A DNA stretch of 46,230 nucleotides from JBBDMW01 sp040878005 (lineage in GTDB: Bacteria > Chloroflexota > Dehalococcoidia > Lucifugimonadales > Lucifugimonadaceae), in NCBI GenBank assembly GCA_040878005.1, contig JBBDMW010000073.1, forward strand, positions 1-46,230, in the 5' to 3' direction. Positions within the stretch are counted from its first letter, which is position 1. Each line of letters starts with the position of its first letter. Below, in pieces: positions 34,128-42,933 of the stretch. The position numbers and the translations under genes were made by a program. The notes beneath the pieces were generated by a model. That model was not told the DNA's origin. It ran no database searches and saw nothing but the letters and a program-made list of their open reading frames with translations.

Positions 34128-35156
34128 TCAGGCGAGCACGTGGGTTGGGATGATCCTTCCGCCGCCCTCGTTCCGGAACCGGGCTGCTTCCTCGATCATC
34201 TCCTGCATTCCCACCTGCGGGTCGTAGCCGAAGTCTCGCTTCGCGGCGCTCAGGTCGAACTCGTAATATGTGGGCGTGCCCGGCAGGTTCATGCGTGACA
34301 CAGGCAGGTCCAGGTGCTTCGCCAGCACCGGCACCACGTCATCCCACGTAAACGGGGCGGGACCGCCCAGCTGGTACGTCTTGCCGTAGGTGTTCTCATT
34401 GCCGGCCGCCCTGTCATAGGCGTGCACTATGTCCCGCACCTCAATGCAGTGCTTCTTCCACGGCCTGCCGTTCTTGTCGCATGCGATTATCAGCCGGTCG
34501 CCATCGGCCTCCAGGGCCTTGAGTTGCCGGTACGCTTCCTTGCCGGCCTCGTCCGTGGCGTTCTTGTACCGGTTCAGGAAGAAAGCCAGGCGGAACTGCG
34601 GGTAGGTCAGTACCTCGCCTGCGCCCCACACCATTGGGAAGCGCACTACGGTGGCCCTCAGGCCGTGGTGGCGGACGTAGCGGTCCACCAGGTGTTCACC
34701 AAGGATCTTGGAGTAGCCGTACCAGTCGGTTGTGCCCTGCGGCACCGTGTCCTCGGCGACTGGGCGGTCCATTCCTTCCGGCGGGTACTTTGAGAGGGTG
34801 GCGTCTGTGCTCGTGAATATCAGGTGCCTGAGTTGGTCGCCAAGGCCCGCCGCCGCCTCGAGCACATTGAAGGTGCCCTTCACATTGGTGTCGAAGTACT
34901 GCTCGGACGTGAATGGCCCGCCTGCCTGGAAGGCTGCGCCGAGGTGAAGAATCACTTCCCGTCCCGCCGCGGCTGCGTTCACGTCCGCTGATGACGCGAG
35001 GTCGCCCTCCACTATCTCCGCGCCAATGGCCTCAAGTTTCTCTGATTGCCGGTCGCCCTCCCATACCAGCCCGCGCACTTCATGACCGTTCTCAAGGAAA
35101 TGGCGTGCAACATTGGCGCCCACACGGCCAGTGATTCCGGTGACGAGAATTTTCAT
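34128..35156 (-). CDS. NAD-dependent epimerase/dehydratase (extended SDR)
   Basis: 342 residues. The N-terminal Rossmann motif is VTGITGRVGANV; GDL lies near residue 55, the catalytic Ser/Thr is in FTSTDATLS and the active-site YxxxK is YGYSK near residue 150. The C-terminal half is the substrate domain. It lies 56 bases downstream of two MR/MLE genes on the same strand and is probably in their operon, so a role as sugar or sugar-acid dehydrogenase or epimerase is likely; the exact substrate is unknown. Confidence 0.9.
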   Translation of the reverse strand: MKILVTGITGRVGANVARHFLENGHEVRGLVWEGDRQSEKLEAIGAEIVEGDLASSADVNAAAAGREVILHLGAAFQAGGPFTSEQYFDTNVKGTFNVLEAAAGLGDQLRHLIFTSTDATLSKYPPEGMDRPVAEDTVPQGTTDWYGYSKILGEHLVDRYVRHHGLRATVVRFPMVWGAGEVLTYPQFRLAFFLNRYKNATDEAGKEAYRQLKALEADGDRLIIACDKNGRPWKKHCIEVRDIVHAYDRAAGNENTYGKTYQLGGPAPFTWDDVVPVLAKHLDLPVSRMNLPGTPTYYEFDLSAAKRDFGYDPQVGMQEMIEEAARFRNEGGGRIIPTHVLA

Positions 35157-35212
35157 TCGAGGCTCCTTGTTGATTTCACCTGGTAAAGGCGATGATCGAT
35201 TGGCGGCGTCCG

Positions 35213-36412
35213 TCAGTTTCGTATGACTGTTTCATCCCGGGAGTGGCGACGACGATACAGGTCCATGTCGATGTCAATTGCCAGCCCCGGTGCATCCGGC
35301 ACAGAGTATGCGCCGTTCGTGAACTCATAGCCGTCTTCCCGGTACAGGTCGAATTTCAGCGTAGAGTCCTCGGCAATCACGAACCGCTCAGTGACCGCTC
35401 CGAACTGGATTACGCCACGCAGGCCAATGGCCGCAGCGTTGAAGTTGTGCGGCGCTATCTTCGTTGCGTAGCCGGAGTCTTCAATGTCCCGAGCCAGGAT
35501 GTGATACGGCCAGAACCCCAGGTGGAGCATGTCCGGCTGGATGGCGTCCAGCAGTCCCTCTTCCATGAGTTGCCAGTAAATGGTGTTGCGGCCCTCATCA
35601 CTCTCGCCATCCACGAGCATGGCGCCCGGCGAATAGCGGTCCCGCCAGTCCCGCAATTGCCGATAGCCCTCAACGTTCTCGGTGATCATCTCCTCCATCC
35701 AGAACACATTGGCCTGCGCAGTCTCCCGCACAAAGCGTTCCAGGAGGGGAAGCCTACCGTCGTAGCCGTTGTTGGCGTCCACGAGGATGCGCACCTCAGG
35801 GCCAACGGCTTCCCGCACAGCGTTGACCACATCAATGTCGCGTGACGTGCCTGCGTTCGGCTCAAACCACTTGCCGGGCCTGCCCAGCTTCAGCTTCACG
35901 GCACGCCACCCGCGCTCGACCGCTTCCTTCGCCTCTTGAGCCACTGCGCCCGCGCCAAGCTCGGGGTGGACCAGGTCCTGGAAGTACAGGCTGGAGTCGT
36001 AGGCATCAATCCTGTCCCTCACCCGGTCGCCCAGCAGGCGGTGCGCGGGGACGCCCAGCGCCTTGCCCATGAGATCAAATAATGCGAAGTCGACGAAGCC
36101 GTGCAGCCGCAGGTACTCCTGCCATCGCGGGTTGACGCCGGTGACCCGGCCGTTAGACAGGCGGTAGAACTCGAACACATCCCGCCCTATGAGCAGCTTG
36201 AGCGACTCATAAAGCGCAGACAGTGGCGCCCTGTTCATGGAAGGGCGTGCATTGGTCACGCCGGTCAGGCCGCTGTCTGTGCTCACATGCACAAGCCACT
36301 CGCGCTGGTTCAGCCCGTAGTTCTCGCTTTTGGAGTTGCGCCCCACGATGCGGCCGAACGTGGTCTCAACCGGGGCGATGCGAATTTCAGATATGCGGTG
36401 TTCGTGTGGCAT
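35213..36412 (-). CDS. Mandelate racemase/muconate lactonizing enzyme family protein (A)
   Basis: 399 residues, enolase superfamily, cytosolic. Barrel motifs in order: KLKLG with the catalytic Lys near residue 172, metal Asp in DANNGYD near 212, metal Glu in FWMEEM near 238, third metal ligand in VDGESDEG near 267, and a catalytic His in APHNFN near 320. Members abstract a proton alpha to a carboxylate to dehydrate sugar acids or racemise. It begins six bases after the stop of paralog B, so the two are co-transcribed. Confidence 0.92.
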   Translation of the reverse strand: MPHEHRISEIRIAPVETTFGRIVGRNSKSENYGLNQREWLVHVSTDSGLTGVTNARPSMNRAPLSALYESLKLLIGRDVFEFYRLSNGRVTGVNPRWQEYLRLHGFVDFALFDLMGKALGVPAHRLLGDRVRDRIDAYDSSLYFQDLVHPELGAGAVAQEAKEAVERGWRAVKLKLGRPGKWFEPNAGTSRDIDVVNAVREAVGPEVRILVDANNGYDGRLPLLERFVRETAQANVFWMEEMITENVEGYRQLRDWRDRYSPGAMLVDGESDEGRNTIYWQLMEEGLLDAIQPDMLHLGFWPYHILARDIEDSGYATKIAPHNFNAAAIGLRGVIQFGAVTERFVIAEDSTLKFDLYREDGYEFTNGAYSVPDAPGLAIDIDMDLYRRRHSRDETVIRN

Positions 36413-36418
36413 TGGAGG

Positions 36419-37612
36419 CTACCCGGTCACCTTGAACTCGTTGGCTGCGTACTTGCTTTGAAACTTCTCTTCATCGATCTCGACGCCCAGGCCGGGTGCA
36501 TCTCCCACTACGTATGACCCGTTCTCGAAGCGGTGCGCCGGGGTGAACACGTGGGGTACACAGCGTTCGTCCTCGATTGACGCAAACGTCTCTGATGCGG
36601 CGCCGAACGCCAGGCTGGCGTAGGTCCCAAAGCAGCCGTTGCCGAAGTTGTGAGGAATGGACCTTACGCCGGCGCCCGCCAACTCACGTTCAATCCGTTG
36701 CCAGGTAGAGAAACCCTGGGCCACGATGTCAGGCTGGTAGCCGTCGATCAGGCCGTCCTCGATCAGGTACCGGAACGTGGTGCTGATGGGCGTCCTGTCC
36801 ACTTCGCCGCACGTCAGCAGGGCCTTCGAGCCGTGCCTGGCCTGCATCTCGCGGATGGCGCGGTAGCCGTCAAGGTCGTGGGTGATCATCTCCTCCAGCC
36901 AGAAGATGCCGGCGGGCACGGTCTCCCGTATGAAATCGTCCAGCAGGTCCAGGTGGCCGTCATAGCCAAAGTTGCCGTCCACCATCAGCGTGAAGTCGGG
37001 ACCGACGGCCTCTCGAATCGCCAGCACCACATCCACGTCACGCCGCATCCCTGCCTCCGGAAGCATCCAGCGGCCGCCGCGGCCCACCTTGATCTTGGCC
37101 TGCCGGTATCCGGCCCGCCGGGCCTCTGCGGCCTCTTCCGCTGCCTTCACCGGTCCCTTCTCAGGATCAAGAAAGTCTTGAAAATAAAGGGTGGTGTCAT
37201 ACGCCGGCACGGAATCGCGCACCCGCCCACCCAGCAGATCCACGCATGAGACGCCGTTCACCCTGCCAACAAGGTCGTACGCCAGGATGCTCATCCAGCC
37301 GTGCTGTTCGAACGCCCTGGCCACTGGAGCGCCGGGGCCGGTGACGCGGCCGCCTGAGATATTCAGGAGATCGTCGACCGGTCGGCCCATGAACACTTCC
37401 CGCAGGGTATCCAGCAGGGATTGGACACTGCTCTCACGCATGAAGCGGCTTGCCAGCGTGATGCCTTCAACTCCCTGGTCAGTGCGTGCCCGGACGACCC
37501 ACTCCAGCCACTGCGTGCCGCGGTTGTCGGCATACGCGTTCTTGCCCAGCTCCTTGCGGTAGTGGGCCGGGATCGGGGTGACTGATATCTCTTTGATTCG
37601 CTGTGGTGACAT
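36419..37612 (-). CDS. Mandelate racemase/muconate lactonizing enzyme family protein (B)
   Basis: A 397-residue paralog of A. Motifs: KIKVG (catalytic Lys), VDGNFGYD, FWLEEM, LTCGEVDRT and SIPHNFGNG, with the same spacing as in A. The start is the ATG at 37612 (MSPQRIKEISVTPI), which aligns with the start of A; the frame is open for another 370 bases but without homology. First gene of the operon B-A-SDR and divergent from the galactonate-dehydratase-like gene, with 245 bases of shared upstream region. Probable acid-sugar dehydratase. Confidence 0.92.
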   Translation of the reverse strand: MSPQRIKEISVTPIPAHYRKELGKNAYADNRGTQWLEWVVRARTDQGVEGITLASRFMRESSVQSLLDTLREVFMGRPVDDLLNISGGRVTGPGAPVARAFEQHGWMSILAYDLVGRVNGVSCVDLLGGRVRDSVPAYDTTLYFQDFLDPEKGPVKAAEEAAEARRAGYRQAKIKVGRGGRWMLPEAGMRRDVDVVLAIREAVGPDFTLMVDGNFGYDGHLDLLDDFIRETVPAGIFWLEEMITHDLDGYRAIREMQARHGSKALLTCGEVDRTPISTTFRYLIEDGLIDGYQPDIVAQGFSTWQRIERELAGAGVRSIPHNFGNGCFGTYASLAFGAASETFASIEDERCVPHVFTPAHRFENGSYVVGDAPGLGVEIDEEKFQSKYAANEFKVTG

Positions 37613-37857
37613 GGCTCTCAGGTCCGGGTTGGATGCTCCGGTCAGCCCTGGAACGTGTTGAGGCTGCCCGGCGGCGGCAGTGTATAGCCCGCGGGGCCGG
37701 TTGAAAATGCCACGCGTGTGACCGGCAGGCAGAAGGGACGCCTCATTCGTGCGGGACCACTCAACGGGCTTGCAGTGTTCGCCCCGCCGCACTACCGTCT
37801 GTGCGCCGCTCAGCGCATCGTGAGCCCCGCCGTACTGTGACAGGGAGTATCCGCAAC

Positions 37858-38988
37858 ATGAAGCCCACCCGCATCGAGAAGATCGAGACCATCCTTTGGG
37901 ACCGCTGGCTGCTGCTGCGCATCTACTGCGAAGACGGCACCGTGGGCATCGGCGAGGGCGGCGTGCACGGCTGGCAGCGGCCAACCCAGACCATGATCCA
38001 CACCATGGAGCCGTACCTGCTCGGCAAGGACCCGTCGAAAATCGAGCACCACTACCAGTGGCTGTACCGCAGCTCCCACTTCATGGGCTCGGTCGTGCAG
38101 GGTGCGCTCTCCGCAATAGACATCGCGCTCTGGGACATCAAGGGCAAGCGGCTGGACGTGCCAATCTATGACCTGATGGGCGGCAAGACCCGCGACAAAG
38201 TGCGCTGCTACATGCACGTGGGCGGGGCGACCATGGACGAGCTGGCCGAGGACGCAGCCCGGGCCGCGAAGGCCGGCTTCACCGCAGTGCGCTTCACACC
38301 ATTCCCCAAGGACTACTACCTGCACAAGTCGTACTCGGAGTGGGCGGACGAGGCTGTGCAGCGGGTGGGCGCTGTGCGGGAGGCTGTTGGGAACTCGGTG
38401 GACATATGCGTCGAGATACACCGGCAGATGAACCCGGCCGAGTCCATATGGCTGGGCAGGCGGCTTGAGCAGTTCAACCCGTTCTTCTACGAGGACCCGA
38501 TGCTGCCGGACAGCCCGGCGATCATGGGCGATGTGCAGGAGCGCTGCAACATACCGATCGCAACCGGCGAGAGGTTCACGACGATATTCGAGTACCAGCA
38601 GCTGCTGGAGGCTAAGGCATGCGCCTATGTGCGGCCTGACCTGTGCCTGTGCGGCGGCCTCTCGGGCTGCAAGAAGGTGGCGGCCATGGCGGAGTCGTAC
38701 CACGTGAAGGTTGTGCCTCACAACCCGCTCAGCCCCGTCAGCACCGCCGCCTGCGTGCAGCTTGACGCCTGCATACCGAACTTCGCGCTCCAGGAGTACA
38801 CCGGCGAGTCAGAGCCGCCGAAGAGCGACCTCCTCGTGAACCCGCTAAAGCTTGAATCGGGATACCTCCACGTACCAGAAGGACCGGGCCTCGGCATCAC
38901 CCTGAACGATGAGGCACTCAAGCACCCAGTGCAGGACAAGGTCCTGGACACCCCCATAGGCTTCGACGGCTCAGTCCAGGACAGGTAG
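37858..38988 (+). CDS. Galactonate dehydratase-like enolase-superfamily enzyme
   Basis: 376 residues of the DgoD/RspA-like branch. Motifs: ALSAIDIALWDIKGK near residue 85, VEIHRQMNP with metal ligand and catalytic His, YEDPMLPDS with metal Glu, IATGERFTT with metal Glu, and KVVPHNPLSPVSTAA with the later His. The DgoD-like order suggests dehydration of an aldonate such as galactonate to a 2-keto-3-deoxy acid. AGGGAG precedes the ATG at 37858. No KDPG/KDGal aldolase or kinase is in the window. Confidence 0.92.
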   Translation: MKPTRIEKIETILWDRWLLLRIYCEDGTVGIGEGGVHGWQRPTQTMIHTMEPYLLGKDPSKIEHHYQWLYRSSHFMGSVVQGALSAIDIALWDIKGKRLDVPIYDLMGGKTRDKVRCYMHVGGATMDELAEDAARAAKAGFTAVRFTPFPKDYYLHKSYSEWADEAVQRVGAVREAVGNSVDICVEIHRQMNPAESIWLGRRLEQFNPFFYEDPMLPDSPAIMGDVQERCNIPIATGERFTTIFEYQQLLEAKACAYVRPDLCLCGGLSGCKKVAAMAESYHVKVVPHNPLSPVSTAACVQLDACIPNFALQEYTGESEPPKSDLLVNPLKLESGYLHVPEGPGLGITLNDEALKHPVQDKVLDTPIGFDGSVQDR

Positions 38989-39043
38989 GAGGCGGCCGCC
39001 TCTACCTGCTTCCAGGATCCTCATTAACCACCGGCGAAACACC

Positions 39044-39082
39044 CACCGCAATGTCGTCTCGACCGGAGTGGAGAGACCCGGT
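39044..39082. repeat. Repeat module B, copy 1
   Basis: CACCGCAATGTCGTCTCGAC and following bases to GGAGAGACCCGGT; matches 39595-39633 with two differences. A shorter related piece (ACAATGTCGTCTCGACC) lies near 39401-39419. Confidence 0.85.
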
Positions 39083-39174
39083 CGGGTGCGGGGCACATGG
39101 CCGCCAGCGGCGGCCACACCGCCAACCGCCAACCACCAACCCCACATTGGGACGCACAAGGTGCGTCCGTCATC

Positions 39175-39281
39175 CGAGCCGCCACATTGTCCGAAGCGGA
39201 GCAAGTAAAGACCGGAGCCTCGAAGAGTCGGGGTACCCACGATAGCGGGTCGAGCGAAGCAAGTACAAACGAGAGACCTGG
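39175..39281. repeat. Repeat module A, copy 1
   Basis: 107 bases, from CGAGCCGCCACATTGTCCGA to AACGAGAGACCTGG. Direct repeat of 39441-39549, differing by a handful of substitutions and a 2-base length difference. Confidence 0.9.
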
Positions 39282-39312
39282 CGTCCCTCCCCAACCGCCG
39301 GCCAACCACCGG

Positions 39313-39353
39313 CGCAATGTCATCCTGAGCAAAGCGAAGGATCTCTCCTCGCG
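39313..39353. repeat. SFALLRMT-type intergenic element
   Basis: GCAATGTCATCCTGAGCAAA, then GCGAAGGATCTCTCCTCGCG. On the minus strand it reads as a peptide-like ERSFALLRMT string, a repeat motif scattered in intergenic DNA of many bacterial genomes. Its first bases resemble module B. Confidence 0.6.
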
Positions 39354-39440
39354 CATCCAAACCACCAATCACCCACCCAAACCACCAGCGAACCCACCAC
39401 CACAATGTCGTCTCGACCTATTTTTGTCTCGACCGAACCC

Positions 39441-39549
39441 CGAGCCGCCACATTGTCCGAAGCGGAGCAAGTAAAAACCGGAGCCTCGAAGAGTCGGGGC
39501 ACCCGCGACAGCGGGTCGAGCCGAAGGCAAGTACAAACGAGAGACCTGG
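39441..39549. repeat. Repeat module A, copy 2
   Basis: 109-base direct repeat of 39175-39281, in the same orientation, 159 bases downstream of it. Confidence 0.9.
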
Positions 39550-39594
39550 TGCTGTGGGGTTTTGGCGATCCATCGCAACTATCAGCTAAACACA

Positions 39595-39633
39595 CACCGC
39601 AATGTCGTCTCGACCGGAGCGGAGAGACCTGGT
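39595..39633. repeat. Repeat module B, copy 2
   Basis: 39-base direct repeat of 39044-39082, same orientation. The sequence GAGACCTGGTGCTGTGGGGT also recurs just after module A copy 2 (39543-39562) and here (39625-39644). Confidence 0.85.
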
Positions 39634-40010
39634 GCTGTGGGGTCCTGGCGCCCCACTCAAACCACCACGACCCGCTCGCCCAACAGTCCTTCCCGCGCCC
39701 CTCTGTCCTTCCCGGACAGGCGGGAAGCCGCTACTCGACTTTCGCTGTTCCCGTTCAGTGTCGTAAAGTGTCCGAGGCTAACCATAATACTGGCCCAGCA
39801 CGCATGATTGATAGGACGCATCGCCCAACGGTTTGACCGCACGATGGAATAGAATATCGCTGCGGTGTGGGCCGTGAATTGCGATTCCAAACGGGCCGTT
39901 CATAGTTTCCGTATCCAACTTGGTTGATCACCACCATATCGCGAGCTTCATATTTCCCTGACCATGTTCGCCAATTTGTCACCCTTCGCGGAATCGAGCT
40001 ACAAACGAGT

Positions 40011-41333
40011 ATGCGGTTTATAGACTTATTTGCTGGACTCGGGGGCTTCCATCTTGCTCTGAGAGAGTTGGGGCATTCATGTGTCTTCGCCTCAGAGATG
40101 GATGAGGAACTCCGAAACGTTTACGAACGGAACTTTTCGATGCGGCCGGCCGGGGATATACGTGAGGTCGATGAGAAGGATGTCCCTGAGCATGACATCT
40201 TGTGCGCTGGGTTCCCGTGTCAACCGTTTTCTAAGGCCGGCAGCCAAGATGGATTTGGTAACCCTGAACTCGGTCGGTTGTATCAGGACATACTCCGAAT
40301 CATCGAATACCGCAGGCCACGATACGTAATGCTTGAAAACGTGCCGAACCTAGAGCGTCATGATTCTGGGAAGAGTTGGAAGCGCATCCAGTCGCTTCTC
40401 AACACGTTAGGCTATGACGTCAGACTGAAGAAGTTATCGCCGCATCATTTTGGTATTCCTCAGATTCGTGAACGCATCTACATCGTGGGTAGCCAACTCC
40501 CGCTGAAGAATTTTTCTTGGCCTGAGCCGATTTCTGAAGGAGAACAGATCAGCATTAAGTCCATCCTCGAAAGAAATCCTCCCGAAGCGCGAAAGCTTAC
40601 CAGTCGGGTCAGAGAGTGTCTTACTGTATGGCAGGAATTTTTGAACACGGTTCCAGATGATGAACCTATACCTCACCCTTTGTGGTCGATGGAATTCGGC
40701 GCCACCTATCCCTACGAGGATAAAACACCCCATTCAATGTCAACTAAGGACCTGCGTGTTTATGCCGGTTCACACGGTGCGGCCCTTGCAATGGCGACTA
40801 GCCGGCAGGAATTATTAAAGTTGCTGCCATCTCATGCGCGGACTGAACAACCTAAATTTCCAGCTTGGAAAATTCGTTTTATCGAGAAAAACCGAGAGTT
40901 TTATTTCAAGCATCGTAAGTGGATAGATCATTGGATTCCAAAGATCAAGGGATTTCCATCAAGCTTTCAAAAATTGGAATGGAACTGTCAAGGAGAAAAA
41001 ATCCGAAGATTAGATCATTATGTCATTCAACTTCGCGCATCTGGCGTGCGTGTTAAACGGGCTACTACCGCGCCGTCATTGGTGGCCATGACAGCCACAC
41101 AGGTCCCCATCATCACTTGGGAAGGCCGTTACATGACACCTAAAGAGTGTAAGCACTTGCAGAGTATGGGCAGCCTGATGTATTTGCCGACGACCGATAC
41201 CAAGGTTTACCAGGCCCTTGGAAATGCAATTAATGTGAAGGTTGCTGAGAAAGTGGCAGAGGCACTAGTTGGGCGTTCCCCTGTAACCTCTCAACGCTCA
41301 AGCATTAAAAGGCCCGTAGCCACGCATCATTGA
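40011..41333 (+). CDS. DNA (cytosine-5)-methyltransferase of a Mza-type system
   Basis: 440 residues. Canonical C5-MTase motifs: I FIDLFAGLGGFHLAL at the start, IV with catalytic Cys70 in GFPCQPFSKAG, VI LENV near residue 109, VIII IPQIRERIYIVG near 160, and X QALGNAIN near 405. Between VIII and X is a target-recognition region of about 200 residues. It methylates a DNA site, presumably marking host DNA for the ATPase/nuclease genes that follow. The start at 40011 begins exactly at motif I; the longer frame lacks homology. Codon use is more AT-rich than upstream genes. It begins the operon; the next gene starts 37 bases later. Confidence 0.95.
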   Translation: MRFIDLFAGLGGFHLALRELGHSCVFASEMDEELRNVYERNFSMRPAGDIREVDEKDVPEHDILCAGFPCQPFSKAGSQDGFGNPELGRLYQDILRIIEYRRPRYVMLENVPNLERHDSGKSWKRIQSLLNTLGYDVRLKKLSPHHFGIPQIRERIYIVGSQLPLKNFSWPEPISEGEQISIKSILERNPPEARKLTSRVRECLTVWQEFLNTVPDDEPIPHPLWSMEFGATYPYEDKTPHSMSTKDLRVYAGSHGAALAMATSRQELLKLLPSHARTEQPKFPAWKIRFIEKNREFYFKHRKWIDHWIPKIKGFPSSFQKLEWNCQGEKIRRLDHYVIQLRASGVRVKRATTAPSLVAMTATQVPIITWEGRYMTPKECKHLQSMGSLMYLPTTDTKVYQALGNAINVKVAEKVAEALVGRSPVTSQRSSIKRPVATHH

Positions 41334-41370
41334 TGTTGAACACATAGGCAGCACTCTTTAAGGAAAATCC

Positions 41371-42933
41371 ATGGCGATATTAAACAACTCACCTATGATC
41401 AGTATTCGGCCTGCTGTAAGTGTATATGCTACATATCGACGATTAAGTTATAGGCCATGGTATGCAATGGCTGAATTTGTCGATAATTCGACGCAGAGTT
41501 ATTATAACCATCGCGAGGCCTTGCAGACTGCCTTCAAATCTGAGGAATTAAGCAACTGCTTGCGTATAGAAATTTCATACGATAGTGACCGCAACTTATT
41601 AGAGATTATTGATAACGCTAATGGAATGGAATTGGATGAACTAACTCGAGCCATAGTGCTGGACAGTCCCCCACCGGTGCGGTCTGGACGGTGCGAGTAC
41701 GGCATGGGCCTTAAGACAGCCGCATGCTGGTTTGGCTCTACGTGGACTATACGAACGACTAAGCTTGGCTCTCAACGAGAGTTGATGGCAAGAATTCATA
41801 TACCCGACTTGATCGACAGGCAGTCGGAGAACATAAGGGTTGAGGTAAAGGAAGCAGACGCAGCGGATCACTTCACAGCGATTACTATCGAGGGGCTGTA
41901 TAAGCCAATTCGTGGACGTACTCCTGGTCGTATTCGAGAGCAACTTGGGAGTATGTATCGGGAAGATTTGCGTTCAGGAGAAGTGGAAATCCTCTGGAAT
42001 GCTGCACCGGTGTCATATGCGGAACCTTCTATTCTCACCGAGACCCTCGACGGTGGAATCACGAACGTTTGGCGCAAGGACATCAACTTTAACGTTGATT
42101 GGATGGACGAAACGTTACCAGTCGTGGGCTGGATTGGTCTCAGAACTCCCGGAAATCAGAGGGATGCAGGGTTTGTCTTACTTCGTAGAGGCAGGGTCGT
42201 TGTAGGTGGCCCAGGCGAGGGATTCAAGCCAGCCGAGGTCTTCGGCCAAGGGAACACTTTCCGTTCTCAGCGACTCATAGGGGAGTTGCACCTTGACGAT
42301 TGGCCTGTAACGCAAGCGAAGGACGCCTTCGACTGGTCAGGAGGCTTAGAGGACGCGTTTGTTGACCGCCTAAAGTCCATATGCCGAGACTACATGGATA
42401 AGGCAGAGGGACATCGAGAGAAGACCCATAAGCTATCAGAGTCAGATTTAATACTGACTTCTGAACCCTCTCAATCTGTCTTCAAAGATAAGAGGTTCAG
42501 TGCTGCGATCGCTGAGGAATTACGGTTTCCTGATCCTCCAAAATCCGACGCACAAGAGCGTGCTGATTCTGAATTGCTCAAAGGCGCTAGTATCGGCCCT
42601 GTGCAGTATGTATTGGACATTGGCGCTGAGGAGTGGATATTCAGGCTACATTGGCAAGATCAACTAAGCGACGCACATTGGATGCAGGTCAACTACCCAC
42701 AAGATAACATTATTGATTTGTTTCTCAATTTAGCGCACCCTTTCTTTAGGCCATATTTGGGAAGAAAGGATTCTTTGGAACTGCTGCAAAAAGTAGTCAT
42801 TGCATTAGCGCTTGCTGAGAAAATGGCGAGGCAAACATCGCAAAACGGATTAGTGTCCCCTAGCGACTTTCGGGTCTATATGAACAAAGTTTTGAGAAGA
42901 GCTGCGGAGATACAGGAGGTGAATGGTGTTTGA
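41371..42933 (+). CDS. MORC/MutL-like GHKL ATPase
   Basis: 520 residues. The GHKL nucleotide pocket is clear: N box AEFVDNSTQS (Glu35, Asp38, Asn39), G1 box DNANGM (Asp81) and G2 box YGMGLKTAA (110-118). An S5-like second domain follows (about 185-340, with RRGRVVVGGPGEG), then a helical C-terminal part. This is the prokaryotic relative of MORC ATPases that Iyer, Abhiman and Aravind found next to methyltransferases and Z1 proteins; in Mza it is the MutL-like component. ATP-driven dimer clamping on DNA is the expected role. AAGGAAA precedes the ATG. It overlaps the Z1 gene by 11 bases. Confidence 0.92.
   Translation: MAILNNSPMISIRPAVSVYATYRRLSYRPWYAMAEFVDNSTQSYYNHREALQTAFKSEELSNCLRIEISYDSDRNLLEIIDNANGMELDELTRAIVLDSPPPVRSGRCEYGMGLKTAACWFGSTWTIRTTKLGSQRELMARIHIPDLIDRQSENIRVEVKEADAADHFTAITIEGLYKPIRGRTPGRIREQLGSMYREDLRSGEVEILWNAAPVSYAEPSILTETLDGGITNVWRKDINFNVDWMDETLPVVGWIGLRTPGNQRDAGFVLLRRGRVVVGGPGEGFKPAEVFGQGNTFRSQRLIGELHLDDWPVTQAKDAFDWSGGLEDAFVDRLKSICRDYMDKAEGHREKTHKLSESDLILTSEPSQSVFKDKRFSAAIAEELRFPDPPKSDAQERADSELLKGASIGPVQYVLDIGAEEWIFRLHWQDQLSDAHWMQVNYPQDNIIDLFLNLAHPFFRPYLGRKDSLELLQKVVIALALAEKMARQTSQNGLVSPSDFRVYMNKVLRRAAEIQEVNGV

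Larger units (their letters stand above)
38989..40010. other. Repeat-rich non-coding region
   Basis: About 1 kb between the enolase cluster and the methyltransferase operon. It consists of several diverged repeated modules listed separately, Ala/Pro-rich nonsense frames and, after about 39760, AT-richer sequence that must contain the operon promoter. I could not find a well-spaced promoter. No transposase or tRNA remnant is seen. Confidence 0.7.

Noticed and set aside
36419..37984. Long N-terminal extension of enolase paralog B
   Set aside because: Residues before the ATG at 37612 are Arg/Ala/Cys-rich nonsense overlapping the divergent promoter region; the family N-terminus begins at 37612.
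37810..38721. 303-codon minus-strand open frame
   Set aside because: It is antisense to the galactonate-dehydratase-like gene, with no recognisable domain.
39044..39633. Possible CRISPR array
   Set aside because: Repeats are of unequal length (39 and about 108 bases), diverged, irregularly spaced and only two copies each, with no cas genes.
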